From Streptomyces djakartensis (GTDB lineage: Bacteria; Actinomycetota; Actinomycetes; Streptomycetales; Streptomycetaceae): a stretch of 64,000 nucleotides of DNA. Below, in pieces: positions 16,252-26,496 of the stretch. Position numbers and translations under genes: made by a program. The stretch is taken from assembly GCF_014651075.1 (NCBI RefSeq), contig NZ_BMWE01000002.1, forward strand, positions 459,885 through 523,884. The letters run 5' to 3'. Position 1 is the stretch's first letter; every line of letters starts with the position of its first letter. The notes below the pieces were generated by a model that was given only the letters and a program-made list of their open reading frames with translations, had not been told where the DNA came from and did no database searches.

Positions 16252-17535
16252 GTGACAGAGACGCAGACGGTTTCCCCGCCGACGAAACGGCCCGTTCGCC
16301 AGCTCCTCGCCGCCTCGGTGGGCAACGCCGTGGAGTGGTACGACTGGTACGCCTACACGTTTCTGGCCACCTACATCGCCGCGCAGGTCTTCCCGAAGAG
16401 CGCGGACAACTCGCTGGTGCCGCTGCTGTCGACGTTCGCGGTGTTCGCCGTGGGCTTCTTCATGCGGCCGGTCGGCGGACTGCTGATGGGCGCGGTCGCG
16501 GACCGGCACGGGCGGCGGGCCGCGCTGACGGTCACCATCCTGCTGATGGGCGGCAGCAGCCTGCTGGTCGGCCTCACCCCCACCTACGCGGCCGCGGGCG
16601 TGCTCGCGCCGGTGATCCTCGTCCTCGCCCGGCTGCTGCAGGGCCTGTCCGTGGGCGGGGAGTTCGCGGCCTCGACGACGTTCCTGGTCGAGTCGGCGGG
16701 CCCCGGCCGGCGCGGGCTGTTCTCCAGCTTCCAGTACGTGTCGACGACCGTCGGGCAGCTCGTCGCCTCCGGCATCGCGACCCTGCTGGTGGACACGCTG
16801 AGCGACGGGCAGATGAACGGCTGGGGCTGGCGGGTCCCGTTCGCGCTCGGGGCCGTGCTGAGCCTGGTCGGCTTCTGGATCCGGCGGGGCGCTGAGGAGA
16901 CCCGCAGCGCGGAGCAGCAGCGGGCACCGCGCCCGGGCCTGTTCGAGGCGCTGCGCCGGCACCCCCGCGAGTCGCTCCTCATCTGCGGCATCACGGCGGG
17001 CGGCACCATCGCCTACTACACGTGGACGTCGTACCTGCCGACGTACGCCGAACTCAACACGGGCATCGAGAAGCCGGACGCACTGCTCGCGGGCACGATC
17101 TCACTGGCCTTCTTCGCCCTGCTGCAACCGCTGGGCGGCCTGCTCTCGGACCGCTTCGGCCGCCGCCCCCTGCTCCTCTTCTTCGGTCTGGGCTTCGCCC
17201 TGCTCACGGTGCCCCTGCTGCACATCCTGCGTGACTCGTTCGCCGTGCTGTTGCTCGTGAGTTGCGCGGGCATGGTGCTGCTGACCGGCTTCACCTCGAT
17301 CAGCGCGGCCGTGAACGCGGAGGTCTTCCCGCCCCGGGTCCGCGCGGCCGGCATCGGCTTCCCCTACTCGCTGACGGTCGCGCTGTTCGGCGGCACCGCT
17401 CCGTACGTCGGCACCCTGTTCAAGGAGCTGGGGCATTCCGGACTGTTCCCGTGGTACGTCGCGGTGCTGTGCCTGCTGTCGTCGCTGGTGTACCTGCGGT
17501 TGCCGGAGACGGCACACGCACCGCTGCGGCGATGA
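16252..17535 (+). CDS. MHS-family MFS transporter (organic acid:H+ symporter type)
   Basis: Twelve-helix MFS permease of 427 aa in the metabolite:H+ symporter group (KgtP/ProP/ShiA-like). Diagnostic segments: ASVGNAVEWYDWYAYT at the start of TM1, FAVGFFMRPVGGLLMGAVADRHGRR at the loop 2-3 motif, ARLLQGLSVGGEFAAS, and the second-half copy PLGGLLSDRFGRRP. Substrates in this group include dicarboxylates, aromatic acids and betaines, so the cargo is open. The GTG at 16252 is chosen because of the strong upstream GGAGGGTGAGGGG; an ATG at 16195 would add 19 residues with no family match. It is divergent from the phospholipase C gene and convergent with the GntR gene. Confidence 0.88.
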   Translation: MTETQTVSPPTKRPVRQLLAASVGNAVEWYDWYAYTFLATYIAAQVFPKSADNSLVPLLSTFAVFAVGFFMRPVGGLLMGAVADRHGRRAALTVTILLMGGSSLLVGLTPTYAAAGVLAPVILVLARLLQGLSVGGEFAASTTFLVESAGPGRRGLFSSFQYVSTTVGQLVASGIATLLVDTLSDGQMNGWGWRVPFALGAVLSLVGFWIRRGAEETRSAEQQRAPRPGLFEALRRHPRESLLICGITAGGTIAYYTWTSYLPTYAELNTGIEKPDALLAGTISLAFFALLQPLGGLLSDRFGRRPLLLFFGLGFALLTVPLLHILRDSFAVLLLVSCAGMVLLTGFTSISAAVNAEVFPPRVRAAGIGFPYSLTVALFGGTAPYVGTLFKELGHSGLFPWYVAVLCLLSSLVYLRLPETAHAPLRR

Positions 17536-17765
17536 GGCGCTGCCGCCCGCGAGGATCCGGTCGAGAACGCTCATCGGCCTCTCCCTGGAGCGCTGCCTGC
17601 CGGATCGTCCGCCGCCGCGGAACGTCCGCCCCGCTTGAGTCAGGCTGTCCGTCACCCGTGTCCAGGCCGTGCCCGGAAGAGGGCCCGTCCCCATCGCCGT
17701 CACCCGGTGCGCTGGGTGATCAACGCGTTGAACACAAGCTCGTTGCAGTCCCCAAGCGGAGCGTT

Positions 17766-18455
17766 TCACGCCGAGCGCAGGTACTCCCTCAGCCATTGCT
17801 CGGTGTTGCTCACGTGCAGCAGCGCGGCGGCCTGACTGAGGGCGGCGTCACGAGTGGAGAGGGCGTTGAAGATCGCCTCGTGCTCGGCGAGGGTCCGGCC
17901 CGCTGCCTTGTCGTCGACCAGACCGCGCCAGATGCGGGCGCGCAGAGTGCGGCCGGAGATCCCGTCCAAGAGGGTGAGGAGGGTTTCGTTGCCCGTGGCC
18001 GAGACGACGGCGCGGTGGAATGCGGCGTCGTGGGCGTTGAGCTGCTCGACGTCGTCGCGGGCCTCGCGCATGGCGTCCAGGTGCCGCTTCACCTCGGCCA
18101 GCTGCTCCTCGGAGATCCGGGTGGCGGCAAGGGCCATGGCCATCGGTTCGAGGAGCCGCCGCACCTCCATGAGGTCCCGCAGCGCCACCGAGTCGCCCTG
18201 CAGCAGCTCCACCGCACCGCCCAGCCCTTCCAGGAGCAGGCTCGGCTGCAGGCTGGTCACATAGGTGCCGTCACCTCGCCGGACTTCCAGGACCCGCGCG
18301 ACGGCCAGTGCCTTGACCGCTTCCCGGGCGAGGTTGCGCGACAGTCCCAACTGGGCGGCCAGGTCCGGCTCCGGCGGGAGCTTCGACCCCGGAGACAGCG
18401 CACCGGTCCGGATCAGCTCACGGATCTGCTCGATGGCCTTGTCCGTCAGAGACAC
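17766..18455 (-). CDS. GntR-family (FadR/FCD) regulator of the adjacent fucose locus
   Basis: GntR regulator of 229 aa. Winged-helix region at residues about 5-70 (GALSPGSKLPPEPDLAAQLGLSRN...VRRGDGTYV), then an all-helical FCD ligand domain with metal-binding-type His residues (HDAAFHRAVVSATGN; LAEHEAIFNAL). The GTG at 18455 with GGGGGAGG upstream gives the normal family length; the frame is open far upstream with no match. It lies 254 bp downstream of the alpha-L-fucosidase on the same strand with its own upstream gap. FCD regulators of this type often respond to sugar acids, so an L-fucose-pathway intermediate is a plausible effector (inference). Confidence 0.88.
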   Translation of the reverse strand: MSLTDKAIEQIRELIRTGALSPGSKLPPEPDLAAQLGLSRNLAREAVKALAVARVLEVRRGDGTYVTSLQPSLLLEGLGGAVELLQGDSVALRDLMEVRRLLEPMAMALAATRISEEQLAEVKRHLDAMREARDDVEQLNAHDAAFHRAVVSATGNETLLTLLDGISGRTLRARIWRGLVDDKAAGRTLAEHEAIFNALSTRDAALSQAAALLHVSNTEQWLREYLRSA

Positions 18456-18709
18456 CGCGAACCACCTCCCCCACCGTGCCCCTCGAGCACGTCCGACCCG
18501 TTCCGGGGTCCGCGTGCCGAGGGTGACGTCGATGATACTGGGACGCGGGTACGGCAACGTGTGCCGGACGGGCGACCGCGCTGGGGCCCGTCCGCCGGCG
18601 CTCCGGACGGGGCGGAACTCGAAGGTGCCGGTGACGTCCTGGAGCGGGGCGAAGCCCGTGCCGGTGCCGACGCGGCGCTCGAGGGGCTCGATCTCTGTCG
18701 GTGCGAGAG

Positions 18710-20941
18710 TCACTGGGCGGTGAAGGTCCACAGCAGGTTGGAGCTGCTGCCGTACGTCCACTGCTTGGTGACGGAGCCCGAGTCGACGTCGCCGCCGCCG
18801 TCGAGGACCAGGCCGGTGGTGCGGTTGGCTATCGTGTAGCGGTCGCCGCCCCGGTGGGTGATCTTCCACTGCTGGTTGGTGCCACCGTTCCAGGGGGCCT
18901 GTCTGGCCGGAGAGCCGTCGGTGGTGGCGCCCCAGCCGTCGGCGACCATGCCGTTCGTACGGTTGACCAGCCTGTAGTAGCCGCCCGCGACCGCTTCCGC
19001 CTGCCACTGAAGGTTCGAACTGCCGTCCCACGTCCACTGCTTGAGGTTGGACCCGGAGGCCACGTCGCCCCCGCTGTCCAGAGCGAGGCCGTTGGTGGCG
19101 TTGGTGATCCGGAAGTACGTCGCCGGGTTGAACCGGACCCTCAGCGAGGTGATCCGGTCGTTGTTGCCGGAGACCCGCAGGTCGGGGTTCTCGGCGGTGA
19201 ACGTCCAGGAGGTGCCCGTGAAGTCGTCTCCGGAGTAGCCGACCACCTGGTAACCGGGGGCCATCCGGAGAGAGGAGAGCGTGCCGGCCCCCAGTCCGGC
19301 CCCGGCCAGGTCGGCCGCGGTGTGGTCGCCGACGGTGAAGACGCCCGCCTTTCCGGTGTAGTCGATGTCGGTGAAGGCGACGGCGCCGGTGAGCGGCCGC
19401 AGGCCGGGGATCGCGCCGGAGAAGGTGAGCTTCAGGACGTAGGCGCCCGCGCCGTACGGCGCCGGGGAGGGCAGGGTGACCGTGAGGCCGGAGGAGTTCT
19501 GGGTCGGCGTGGGCAGGTCGATGTAGGTGCCGGCGGTGGTGCCGAGGAGCTTCACCGAGGACAGCGTGGAGAGGTTGATCCGGTCCGAGCTGAGAGTCTT
19601 GATCGTCAGCGAGCTGCCGGGCCAGCCCAGGACGGTGGCGTACAGGACCGTACCGGCCTTGTCGCGGGTGAAGCGGATGTCCTGCGGCGTGCCCGCGTGC
19701 GGGGTGGTGAACGAGCCGCCGCCCATGGCCGTCGGGCCCTCGCCGTACGCGGTCCAGGCGCGGGTCGAGTACACCGACTCGCCGAAGCGCCTCAGGTGGT
19801 CTCCGATACCGAGGAGGATGTCCTTCTGCGCCTGCGGGATCGTGCCGTCGGCCATCGGCGCGATGTTCAGCAGCATGTTGCCGTTCTTGCTGACCCGGTC
19901 GATGAAGGAGTGCAGCATCTGCTGGACGGTGTAGTAGCCGATTCCCCGCGTGTAGCACCAGCTGGAGCTGGAGATGCTGTCGTCGGTCAGCCAGTACGGG
20001 GTGGTGAGGTCGGCCGGCCCGCCGCGCTCGTAGTCGAAGACCTCGCCCTTGCCGTGCATGCCGTCCTTGTAGGTGGCGACGACCTCACGCCCCCAGACGC
20101 CGGCCTGGTTGTAGTAGTACGCCAGGAAGTCGAGGCGCTGTTGCTCGTCGACGGCGTCCAGGTTGAAGTCCTGCCACAGGATGTCGGGGCGGGCGCGGTC
20201 GATGACTTCCTTGAGTTTGTCGAACCAGAGCTGGTTCTCGGCGGCTGGAGCCAGCTGACCGTAGAGCTTCTTGAGGCCGGTGTCCGTCTGAGTGGGGGCG
20301 AACTCGTAGAAGCCGGTGAAGTTGTAGGCGTGGTGCATGGCCACCAGCAGCTTCAGGCCCTTGGCGCGGATCGCCGTGGAGAAGATTCCCAGCAGGTCCA
20401 GCCCGGGGCCCTTGCTCACCGAGTTCCACTCGTTGACCTGGCTGTCCCACATGGAGAAGCCGTCATGGTGCTCGGCGACCGGGCCCGCGAACCTCGCGCC
20501 GGCGTCCACGAACAGCTGTGCCCACTCGTCGGGGTCGAACTTCCCGCCGGCCGACTTGAGCTTCGGCGCGAACTTCACGAAGTCGCCCGTCAGGTCGCGG
20601 GCACCGTTGATGAAGTTGTGGTACGGCCAAGCCGATGGCCGGCCGTAGGTCGCGATGTGGTGCTGGTTGACGCTGTCGCCGGCCCGGTACATGGTGCGCG
20701 GGTACCACTCGTTGCCGTAGGCGGGGACGCTGAAGACGCCCCAGTGGAAGTAGATCCCGAACTTCGCGTCCTTGAACCACTCCGGAGCCGGCGGGTGCTG
20801 GTCGACCGAGTTCCAGTCGGGCGTGTACCTGCTCGGTGCCGCCTGTGCGACGCCGGACCCGAGGCCGCCGCCGGCGATGGCTGCGGCAGCTGTACACGTG
20901 GCGGCGGACAGGAACTGGCGTCTGTTGAGAGAACTCGACAT
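18710..20941 (-). CDS. Secreted alpha-L-fucosidase (GH29) with ricin-type lectin domain
   Basis: Extracellular glycoside hydrolase of 743 aa releasing L-fucose from plant or mucin glycans. A Tat signal (NRRQFLSAATCTAAAAIAGG) is followed by the GH29 barrel: EWFKDAKFGIYFHWGVFSVPAYG, the conserved EHHDGFSMW, and RPDILWQDFNLD, where the first Asp of WQDF is the likely nucleophile. After a beta-sandwich region, the C-terminus holds three ricin-B/CBM13-like units with QW ends (LKQWTWDGSSNLQW, QAPWNGGTNQQW, KQWTYGSSSNLLW). ATG 20941 is preferred (AGGGA upstream); a GTG lies at 20947. It is divergent from the ABC sugar operon. Confidence 0.94.
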   Translation of the reverse strand: MSSSLNRRQFLSAATCTAAAAIAGGGLGSGVAQAAPSRYTPDWNSVDQHPPAPEWFKDAKFGIYFHWGVFSVPAYGNEWYPRTMYRAGDSVNQHHIATYGRPSAWPYHNFINGARDLTGDFVKFAPKLKSAGGKFDPDEWAQLFVDAGARFAGPVAEHHDGFSMWDSQVNEWNSVSKGPGLDLLGIFSTAIRAKGLKLLVAMHHAYNFTGFYEFAPTQTDTGLKKLYGQLAPAAENQLWFDKLKEVIDRARPDILWQDFNLDAVDEQQRLDFLAYYYNQAGVWGREVVATYKDGMHGKGEVFDYERGGPADLTTPYWLTDDSISSSSWCYTRGIGYYTVQQMLHSFIDRVSKNGNMLLNIAPMADGTIPQAQKDILLGIGDHLRRFGESVYSTRAWTAYGEGPTAMGGGSFTTPHAGTPQDIRFTRDKAGTVLYATVLGWPGSSLTIKTLSSDRINLSTLSSVKLLGTTAGTYIDLPTPTQNSSGLTVTLPSPAPYGAGAYVLKLTFSGAIPGLRPLTGAVAFTDIDYTGKAGVFTVGDHTAADLAGAGLGAGTLSSLRMAPGYQVVGYSGDDFTGTSWTFTAENPDLRVSGNNDRITSLRVRFNPATYFRITNATNGLALDSGGDVASGSNLKQWTWDGSSNLQWQAEAVAGGYYRLVNRTNGMVADGWGATTDGSPARQAPWNGGTNQQWKITHRGGDRYTIANRTTGLVLDGGGDVDSGSVTKQWTYGSSSNLLWTFTAQ

Positions 20942-21279
20942 GAGCACTTCCCTGAAGTGGGGGGAGATTCAAGGGACCAGGGGGCACGCGTCGCCCGTCG
21001 TTCTGCAACGCCGGGTGTCAGGCACGAAGCTCGGCCATGTGACGCACTGATGTCAACGGGCGTGCAGGGATGAAGAGACCGATTGATGGGATCTATGTGG
21101 ACCCCTGGTCGTCACGGAGAGGTCAATTCCCGTCTTGTTTCAAGCCTTTCGTCCGAGACCTAGACAGACCTCCAGGCCGCCACCTATACATACATCCCAT
21201 CTCTCTGATGCGGCGGCAGAGCAACTGTCGCCCTGCACAGCCCTCTCCCCGCTCCCGGGACCAGCGCGAGGAAGTGCCG
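20942..21279. promoter_or_regulatory. Divergent fucosidase / ABC operon control region with inverted repeat
   Basis: 338 bp of non-coding DNA between two divergent sugar-use units. GATGGGATCTATG (21085-21097) and CATACATCCCATC (21189-21201) form a 13-bp inverted repeat with one mismatch, 91 bp apart, one copy toward each unit. Such paired sites could be bound by the GntR regulator and looped, or be two separate operators. A GAGGAAG at 21268-21274 is the ribosome site for the binding-protein gene. Confidence 0.45.
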
Positions 21280-22347
21280 ATGAAGCTCAGAACCGCTCTC
21301 CGCTCCACCGCCTCAGCTCTGTCCGCACTGGCGCTGCTCACCGCCTGCGGCGGCGGGGACTCCGGCAACGCGGCCACGTCGGGCGACGAGCCTCTGGTCG
21401 GCGTCGACTACCCGCGTTCCGACACCGACTTCTGGAACTCGTACATCAAGTACACGCCGGAGTTCGCCAGGAAGCTGGGCGTCGGCCTGAGGACCACCAA
21501 CTCCCAGAACGATGTCGCCAAGCTGACCGCCAACGCGCAGACTTTCATCAGCCAGGGCGTCAAGGGCCTTGCGATGGCCCCGCAGGACACCGCCGCCATC
21601 GCCCCGACGCTCGCGCAGCTGGAGGCGAAGAAGATCCCGGTCGTCACCGTCGACACCCGGCCCGACAGCGGCCGGGTCTACATGGTCGTGCGAGCCGACA
21701 ACCGGGCGTACGGCGAGAAGGCCTGCCACTACCTCGGCACCAAGCTCGGCGGCAAGGGTAAGGTCGTCATGCTCCAGGGCGGCCTGGACTCCATCAACGG
21801 CCGTGACCGCACGGAGGCGTTCAACGACTGCGTGAAGAAGAACTACCCGGATGTCACGGTGTTCGGTGAGGCCACCAACTGGGACGGCGCCGTCGCCGCG
21901 CAGAAGCTCCAGACGCGGCTGACTCAGCACCCGGACATCAGGGGCGTCTACATGCAGTCCAGCTTCGCCCTGTCCGGGACGCTGCAAGTCCTCAAGCGCG
22001 AGGGGCTGTTGGTGGACCCGAAGGACAAGAAGCATGTCTTCGTCGTCTCCAACGACGGCATCCCCGAAGAGCTCAAGTCCATCGCCGCCGGAAAGATCGA
22101 CGCCACGGTCTCCCAGCCGGCCGACCTCTACGCCAAGTACGCCCTGTACTACCTCAAGGCCGCGATCGACGGAAGGACGTTCGAACCCGGCAAGACGGAC
22201 CACGACAGCACGATCATCCAGGTCCGCGACGGCCTGCTCGAGGACCAGCTCTCCGCTCCCCTGGTCACCGCTGACGGAGGTACCTACGGCGGCGTGCCCA
22301 GCGTCAAGAGCGACGACTCGTCGCTGTGGGGCAACAACCTGGGCTGA
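21280..22347 (+). CDS. Sugar ABC transporter substrate-binding lipoprotein
   Basis: Periplasmic-binding-protein type 1 (RbsB-like) lipoprotein of 355 aa that would capture a sugar, probably L-fucose or another product of the neighbouring hydrolases, outside the membrane. The signal ends in a lipobox LLTAC, followed by a GGGDSGN linker. The fold is recognisable from VGVDYPRSDTDFW, GVKGLAMAPQDTAAIAP, KKIPVVTVDTRPDSGR and VFVVSNDGIPEELKSIAAGKIDATVSQP. The ATG at 21280 has a good GAGGAAG site. It begins the operon of ATPase, permease and fuconate dehydratase. Confidence 0.92.
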   Translation: MKLRTALRSTASALSALALLTACGGGDSGNAATSGDEPLVGVDYPRSDTDFWNSYIKYTPEFARKLGVGLRTTNSQNDVAKLTANAQTFISQGVKGLAMAPQDTAAIAPTLAQLEAKKIPVVTVDTRPDSGRVYMVVRADNRAYGEKACHYLGTKLGGKGKVVMLQGGLDSINGRDRTEAFNDCVKKNYPDVTVFGEATNWDGAVAAQKLQTRLTQHPDIRGVYMQSSFALSGTLQVLKREGLLVDPKDKKHVFVVSNDGIPEELKSIAAGKIDATVSQPADLYAKYALYYLKAAIDGRTFEPGKTDHDSTIIQVRDGLLEDQLSAPLVTADGGTYGGVPSVKSDDSSLWGNNLG

Positions 22348-22393
22348 TCCCCGGCCCGGGCAGGTAACGGCTCACGATGATTGGGCGGTTGAG

Positions 22394-23959
22394 ATGAGCG
22401 ATGGGGAGCGGACAGTCACTCCCGAGCCCGCCCCGGCGGACGACGGACGGGCTCCCTCGGGTACGCCCGTCGTCGAGGCGACGGGCCTGGTCAAACGATT
22501 CGGTCCGACGGTGGCTCTGAACGGCGCCCGCATCACCATCAGGCCCGGCGAGACCCACGCGCTCGTCGGCCGCAACGGGGCCGGCAAGTCGACCCTGGTG
22601 TCGGTCCTCACCGGCCTCCAGGCCCCGGACGAGGGAACGGTGACCTTCGGGGGCAGCCCCGCACCACGACTGGCGGACCGCGACGCCTGGCGGGAGCGCG
22701 TGGCCTGCGTCTACCAGAAGTCGACGATCATCCCCACGCTGACCGTCGCCGAGAACCTCTTCCTGAACCGGCACGACCACGGCCGCGGCCGGCTCATCAG
22801 CTGGCCCGCGGTACGCCGGCGGGCGCAGGAGCTGCTGTCGGCCTGGTCGGTGGACGTCGATCCGCAGACCCCCGCGGGGGAACTGAGCGTGGAGCAGAGG
22901 CAGTTCGTCGAGATCGCCAGAGCGCTGTCCTTCGGCGCCCGGTTCATCATCCTCGACGAACCCACCGCCCAGCTCGACGGGTCGGCCATCAACCGCCTCT
23001 TCGACCGCATCCGCGGCCTGCAGCGCCAGGGCGTCACCTTTCTGTTCATCAGCCACCACCTCCAGGAGGTCTACGAGATCTGCGACATGGTGACGGTGTT
23101 CCGTGACGCCCGGCACATCGTGACCGCCCCGGTCGCGGAACTGCCCCGCACCGAACTGGTCGCCGCGATGACCGGCGAGGCGGCGGCCGACCGGCTGCGG
23201 GCGCGGCCGAGCACCCTGGACCGCACCGCCACGCCCGCACTGTCCGTGCGGGCACTGGGCGGTGACGGCACCTACGGTGATGTCACCTTCCAGGTGGGCG
23301 CCGGGGAGATCGTCGGACTGGCGGGTGCCGCGGGCAGCGGTCGCACCGAGGTCGCCGAGACCGTCGTAGGGCTGCGGACGGCAGCGGCGGGCGAGGTGAG
23401 GATCGCCGGGCGGCGGCCCCGGCCGGGCAGCGTGCCCGCCGCGCTCGCCGCCGGCGCCGGGTTCGTCCCGCAGGACCGGCACCACCAGGGACTCGTGCCC
23501 GAGATGTCGGTCGCGGACAACACCACGCTGTCCGTTCCCCGCAGGCTCGGCAGAAACGGATTCCTGAGCCGGGACCGACGGGACCGGCTCGCCGGCAGCA
23601 TGATCGAGAAGCTGGCGATCAAGACACCGGGGCCCGGACTGCCCGTCTCCGCTCTGTCGGGCGGCAACCAGCAGAAGGTCGTCATGGCCCGCGCCCTCGC
23701 CGACGACCCGAAACTGCTGGTACTGATCAACCCGACCGCGGGCGTGGACGTGCGCTCCAAGGAGTTCCTCCTCGGCAAGGTCGAGGAGACCGCACGGACC
23801 GGCGCCGGAGTGCTCATCGCCTCCGACGAACTCGACGACCTGCGCATGTGCGACCGGGTCCTGGTGATGTTCCAGGGCCGTGTGACATCGGAGATCGCCC
23901 GCGGCTGGCACGACCACGACCTCGTGGCCGCGATGGAAGGAGTGGACCTCCATGCCTGA
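22394..23959 (+). CDS. Sugar ABC transporter ATPase, tandem nucleotide-binding domains
   Basis: RbsA/MglA-type ATPase of 521 aa with two ABC domains. N-domain: Walker A GRNGAGKST, ABC signature present in variant form (LSVEQRQ), Walker B FIILDEPTAQLD. C-domain: degenerate Walker A GAAGSGRTE, then LSGGNQQKVVMARAL and LVLINPTAGVDVRS. One active and one degenerate site is normal in this family. ATG 22394 is the only reasonable start. The stop overlaps the permease start by 8 bp, so the two are translated together. Confidence 0.94.
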   Translation: MSDGERTVTPEPAPADDGRAPSGTPVVEATGLVKRFGPTVALNGARITIRPGETHALVGRNGAGKSTLVSVLTGLQAPDEGTVTFGGSPAPRLADRDAWRERVACVYQKSTIIPTLTVAENLFLNRHDHGRGRLISWPAVRRRAQELLSAWSVDVDPQTPAGELSVEQRQFVEIARALSFGARFIILDEPTAQLDGSAINRLFDRIRGLQRQGVTFLFISHHLQEVYEICDMVTVFRDARHIVTAPVAELPRTELVAAMTGEAAADRLRARPSTLDRTATPALSVRALGGDGTYGDVTFQVGAGEIVGLAGAAGSGRTEVAETVVGLRTAAAGEVRIAGRRPRPGSVPAALAAGAGFVPQDRHHQGLVPEMSVADNTTLSVPRRLGRNGFLSRDRRDRLAGSMIEKLAIKTPGPGLPVSALSGGNQQKVVMARALADDPKLLVLINPTAGVDVRSKEFLLGKVEETARTGAGVLIASDELDDLRMCDRVLVMFQGRVTSEIARGWHDHDLVAAMEGVDLHA

Positions 23960-24992
23960 AACCGTGGTCACGGACGCGACCGCCAAGGCCGTGGCACCCC
24001 GGCCCAAGCGCACCGCGCTGCTCGGCGGCCGCATACCCCTGGCCCGCCTGCGCGACCTCGCCCTCGTCCCCGCGATCGTCGTCATCGCGATCGTCGGGCA
24101 GCTCGTCAACCCGGTCTTCCTGCAGGCCGACAACCTCGTCAACGTCCTCCAGACGATGTCCGAGATCGCCCTGCTGGTCCTCGCCCAGGCGATGGTCCTG
24201 ATCGTGAAGAAGATGGACCTGTCGCTGGAGTCCACCATGGGCCTCGCGCCCGGCGTGGCAGCCTGGCTGGTGGTGCCGACCGGCGCCGGACACGGCCTCG
24301 GGCTGCTCCCCGGCGCCTGGGCCATCCCCGTCACCCTCGCCGTGGGCGCGCTCGTCGGCGTGGTCAACGCCCTGCTCATCATCCGCTTCGGGCTCAACGG
24401 CTTCATCGTCACCCTCGGCATGCTGATCGTTCTGCGTGGTGTCCTCACCGGCATCTCCGGGGGCCAGACCTTCTTCCAGCTGCCGTCGTCGATGCTCTAC
24501 CTCGGCACCGCACAGTGGTTCGGGATGCCCGCGTCCATCTGGATCTGCCTGGCGCTGTTCGCCGTCGCGATCGTGGTCCTCGGCTGGACCAGCTTCGGCC
24601 GGTCGCTGTACGCCATCGGCGGCAACGTCGACGCGGCGAAGGCGGCGGGCATCCGCACCGACCGGGTGCTGTGGATCGTCATCGTCACCGGCAGCGTGCT
24701 CGCCGCGCTCGCCGGGCTGATGCTCTCCGGACGCCTGGCCTCCGTCGCGTCCGCGCAGGGCAACGGCTACATCTTCACCGTCTTCGCGGCCGCCGTCATC
24801 GGCGGGATCAGCCTGGGCGGCGGCAAGGGCACCATGTTCGGCGCGTTCTGCGGCATCCTGCTGCTCTTCGTGATCCAGAACGTACTCACGCTGGCGGGCG
24901 TCCCCGCTCAGTGGATCGGCGCTCTCAACGGCCTGATCATCCTGGTCGCCCTCGCCATCTCCCGCATCACCGGCGGCAAGGTCCAGGAGTGA
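23952..24992 (+). CDS. Sugar ABC transporter permease
   Basis: Integral membrane permease of 346 aa, RbsC-type (BPD_transp_2 family), about eight to ten membrane helices. The family loop appears as [27 protein letters not shown], and the C-terminal part as [24 protein letters not shown]. The gene overlaps the ATPase by 8 bp and is followed after 95 bp by the fuconate dehydratase. With the lipoprotein and the tandem ATPase it completes a one-permease sugar importer working as a homodimer. Confidence 0.94.
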   Translation: MPETVVTDATAKAVAPRPKRTALLGGRIPLARLRDLALVPAIVVIAIVGQLVNPVFLQADNLVNVLQTMSEIALLVLAQAMVLIVKKMDLSLESTMGLAPGVAAWLVVPTGAGHGLGLLPGAWAIPVTLAVGALVGVVNALLIIRFGLNGFIVTLGMLIVLRGVLTGISGGQTFFQLPSSMLYLGTAQWFGMPASIWICLALFAVAIVVLGWTSFGRSLYAIGGNVDAAKAAGIRTDRVLWIVIVTGSVLAALAGLMLSGRLASVASAQGNGYIFTVFAAAVIGGISLGGGKGTMFGAFCGILLLFVIQNVLTLAGVPAQWIGALNGLIILVALAISRITGGKVQE

Positions 24993-25087
24993 CCCGGGCG
25001 GCCGTCGCCGGCCGCCCGGCCTCCGCCGCGTCCACGTCTCGTCGCGAGGGGACCGATGCCCCCTTGCCGCTCACAGGAGTTGCCGCC

Positions 25088-26413
25088 ATGTCCTCCACCG
25101 TGCCCGCAGACGCCCGCATCACCGCCCTGGACGTCCTGGACGTGCGGTTCCCCACCTCCGAACACCTCGACGGCTCGGACGCCATGAACCCCGAGCCCGA
25201 CTACTCCGCGGCCTACGTGGTCCTGCGCACCGACGCGGGCGACGGGCTGGAGGGCCATGCCCTGGCCTTCACCACCGGCCGCGGCAACGATGTCCAGGCC
25301 GCCGCCATCGCGGCCCTCGCCCCACACGTGGTGGGCCTGTCCGTCGAAGAAGTCTGCGGTGATCTCGGCGCGTTCTCCCGCTCACTGGTCCACGATCCGC
25401 AACTGCGCTGGCTGGGCCCGGAGAAGGGCGCCATCCACATGGCCACCGGAGCCGTCGTGAACGCCGCCTGGGATCTGGCCGCCAAGCGGGCCGGCAAGCC
25501 CGTGTGGCGTTTCCTCGGCGAGATGTCGCCGGAGGACCTGGTCGCGCAGGTCGACTTCCGCTGGCTGTCCGACGCCCTCACCCCCGAGGAGGCCCTGGAG
25601 ATCCTGCGTCGCGCCGAGCCCGGCCGCGAGCAGCGCATCGGCCGCCTGCTCGACCGGGGCTACCCCGCCTACACCACCACCCCCGGCTGGCTCGGCTACT
25701 CCGACGAGAAGCTGGCCCGTCTCGCCCGTGAAGCCGTCGCCGACGGCTTCACCCAGATCAAGCTGAAGGTCGGCGCGGACCTCCAGGACGACGTACGGCG
25801 CATGCGCACCGCCCGCGAGACTGTCGGGGACGGCATCCGCATCGCGGTGGACGCCAACCAGAGATGGGACGTCCAGGCGGCGATCGACTGGATGCGCGCC
25901 CTGGCCCCCTTCGCCCCGTACTGGATCGAGGAGCCCACCTCCCCCGACGACATCCTCGGCCACGCCGCCGTCCGCCGGGCCGTTGCCCCGATCAAGGTCG
26001 CCACCGGCGAGCACATCGCCAACCGGGTCGTCTTCAAGCAGCTCCTCCAGGCCGGCGCGGTCGACATCGTGCAGATCGACTCCGCGCGGGTCGGCGGCGT
26101 CAACGAGAACATCGCGATCCTGCTGCTCGCCGCGAAGTTCGCGGTGCCGGTCTGCCCGCACGCCGGCGGGGTCGGCCTGTGCGAGATGGTCCAGCACCTG
26201 TCGATGTTCGACTACGCCGCGGTCTCCGGCACGACCGAGGACCGCGTCATCGAGTACGTCGACCACCTGCACGAGCACTTCGTCGACCCGGTGCGCATCG
26301 CCGACGGCCACTACCTGGCACCGACGCTGCCCGGACTGAGCGCACAGATGCACCCCGAATCCCTCAAGGAGTACGCCTATCCCGGCGGGCCCGTCTGGAC
26401 GTCCCGTGTCTGA
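25088..26413 (+). CDS. L-fuconate dehydratase (enolase superfamily)
   Basis: Mandelate racemase/enolase-superfamily protein of 441 aa, the usual size for L-fuconate dehydratase, which removes water from L-fuconate to give 2-keto-3-deoxy-L-fuconate. Seen: [34 protein letters not shown], the KLKVG lysine motif, VDANQRWD and [10 protein letters not shown] metal-ligand strands, GEHIANR, and the His-containing [11 protein letters not shown]. An L-fucose dehydrogenase, lactonase and downstream enzymes for the keto-deoxy acid are not in the window, so the pathway must be completed elsewhere. AGGAG precedes the ATG. Confidence 0.92.
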   Translation: MSSTVPADARITALDVLDVRFPTSEHLDGSDAMNPEPDYSAAYVVLRTDAGDGLEGHALAFTTGRGNDVQAAAIAALAPHVVGLSVEEVCGDLGAFSRSLVHDPQLRWLGPEKGAIHMATGAVVNAAWDLAAKRAGKPVWRFLGEMSPEDLVAQVDFRWLSDALTPEEALEILRRAEPGREQRIGRLLDRGYPAYTTTPGWLGYSDEKLARLAREAVADGFTQIKLKVGADLQDDVRRMRTARETVGDGIRIAVDANQRWDVQAAIDWMRALAPFAPYWIEEPTSPDDILGHAAVRRAVAPIKVATGEHIANRVVFKQLLQAGAVDIVQIDSARVGGVNENIAILLLAAKFAVPVCPHAGGVGLCEMVQHLSMFDYAAVSGTTEDRVIEYVDHLHEHFVDPVRIADGHYLAPTLPGLSAQMHPESLKEYAYPGGPVWTSRV

Positions 26414-26496
26414 CGTCCGGGCCCGTGGACGTCCGCACGTGGCCCAGTCCTTCGTGCTGAACCACGCAGTCACTCTCCCTCACCGGAAGGTTCAAG

